The notes beneath the pieces were generated by a model, which worked only from the letters and a program-made list of their open reading frames with translations, ran no database searches and was not told where the DNA came from. The position numbers and the translations under genes were made by a program. A stretch of 8,932 nt of DNA, from the NCBI GenBank assembly GCA_027077325.1, contig JALTGF010000130.1, positions 1-8,932 on the forward strand, in the 5' to 3' direction. Source of the stretch: an archaeon (GTDB lineage Archaea; Undinarchaeota; Undinarchaeia; Undinarchaeales; JALTGF01). Positions 8,588 to 8,932 of this stretch are shown piece by piece. The first letter of the stretch is position 1, and the number at the start of each line of letters is the position of its first letter.

Positions 8588-8932
8588 TGTGTCACCCCAA
8601 GGATAACTTCTAAGTCAGAGTTATCCATTCTTTCTGATTTATACCTAATTAGAGAACGTATTTTTTTGATATCTGCCTCTTTATCAATAAGCAATCTTAT
8701 TGCAGGCCCAATCCCAAGGGTATTTCTAAGAGAGAAATCTCTCGCAATTTTAAGATAATAGTTGTCCAATGCGTTCTCAATTTTGAATAGAGAACCATTT
8801 TCCCTGTATTCAACCAGGTATTTTGCGAGTATTTCTGCATAGGGAGTTCCTTCTAGCGAACTTATTATTTCTTCAATATTTTCAACTCTAATTGCTGACT
8901 TAAGTATTTTTGGATCTAATTTAGAATAAACA
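8584..8932 (-). CDS. atpC: A-type ATP synthase subunit C (3' partial gene, C-terminal 115 residues)
   Basis: Subunit C (V-type subunit d/AC39 family) is the socket that joins the D/F shaft to the membrane c/K ring. The frame stays open to the window edge. Reading back from the TGA it gives about 115 residues, roughly the last third of a family that usually has about 330-390. The diagnostic region is GIGPAIRLLIDKEADIKKI followed by RSLIRYK, matching the family pattern in which a helix with KEAEIRNLR leads to an I-x-x-K end. The upstream part (IEEIISSLEGTPYAEILAKY) matches the repeated helical unit. A TTG at 8769 could pass as a start, but coding sequence of the same family continues upstream of it, so it is internal. 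The N-terminus is outside the window. Confidence 0.95.
   Translation of the reverse strand, partial: VYSKLDPKILKSAIRVENIEEIISSLEGTPYAEILAKYLVEYRENGSLFKIENALDNYYLKIARDFSLRNTLGIGPAIRLLIDKEADIKKIRSLIRYKSERMDNSDLEVILGVTQ
8592..8596 (-). promoter_or_regulatory. GGTGA ribosome binding site of atpF
   Basis: GGGGTGA near the end of atpC sits 4 bases before the atpF ATG at 8587. It is the same motif as the site before the DUF22-like gene and supports the chosen start. Confidence 0.65.

Noticed and set aside
8767..8769. TTG start giving a 61-residue protein
   Set aside because: Subunit C sequence continues upstream in frame to the window edge, so this is an internal Leu codon.

Overview
The window looks archaeal. 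Five consecutive minus-strand genes encode subunits of an A-type (archaeal/vacuolar-type) H+/Na+ ATP synthase in the usual archaeal order C-F-A-B-D. The other large gene encodes a cell-surface parallel beta-helix protein rich in Asn and N-glycosylation sequons, a type common in methanogens, Altiarchaeota and DPANN archaea. The DNA is AT-rich. Several genes are preceded by GGTGA or GGAGG ribosome binding sites that fit the archaeal anti-Shine-Dalgarno. I cannot name the lineage from this sequence alone.

Layout. Positions 1-3947 (+) hold most of one very large gene whose 5' end is cut off by the window edge. It encodes a secreted NosD/pectate-lyase-fold protein with two beta-helix blocks, Ig-like beta domains, and a C-terminal membrane anchor with a short basic tail. 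Positions 3924-8932 (-) form one tightly packed operon. In transcription order it is atpC (the C-terminal third only, cut by the right edge), atpF, atpA, atpB, atpD, a 119-residue beta-rich protein that resembles the archaeal DUF22 family, and a 48-residue single-pass membrane protein that is easily missed. Junctions are overlaps of 4 to 8 bp or gaps of 2 to 14 bp, so translation is probably coupled. No intergenic stretch exceeds a few tens of bases, and no promoter or strong terminator is visible. The operon promoter must lie beyond the right edge.

How the genes fit together. Subunits A and B form the catalytic/regulatory hexamer, D is the central rotor shaft, F sits on D, and C links the shaft to the membrane rotor ring. 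Subunits I/a, K/c, E and H are not in the window; in related operons I, K and E precede C. The two small genes after atpD share its transcript and are the most interesting part of the operon: a soluble beta-rich protein and a tiny membrane protein whose roles are unknown. The operon ends tail-to-tail with the beta-helix gene, and the two coding regions overlap by 24 bp.
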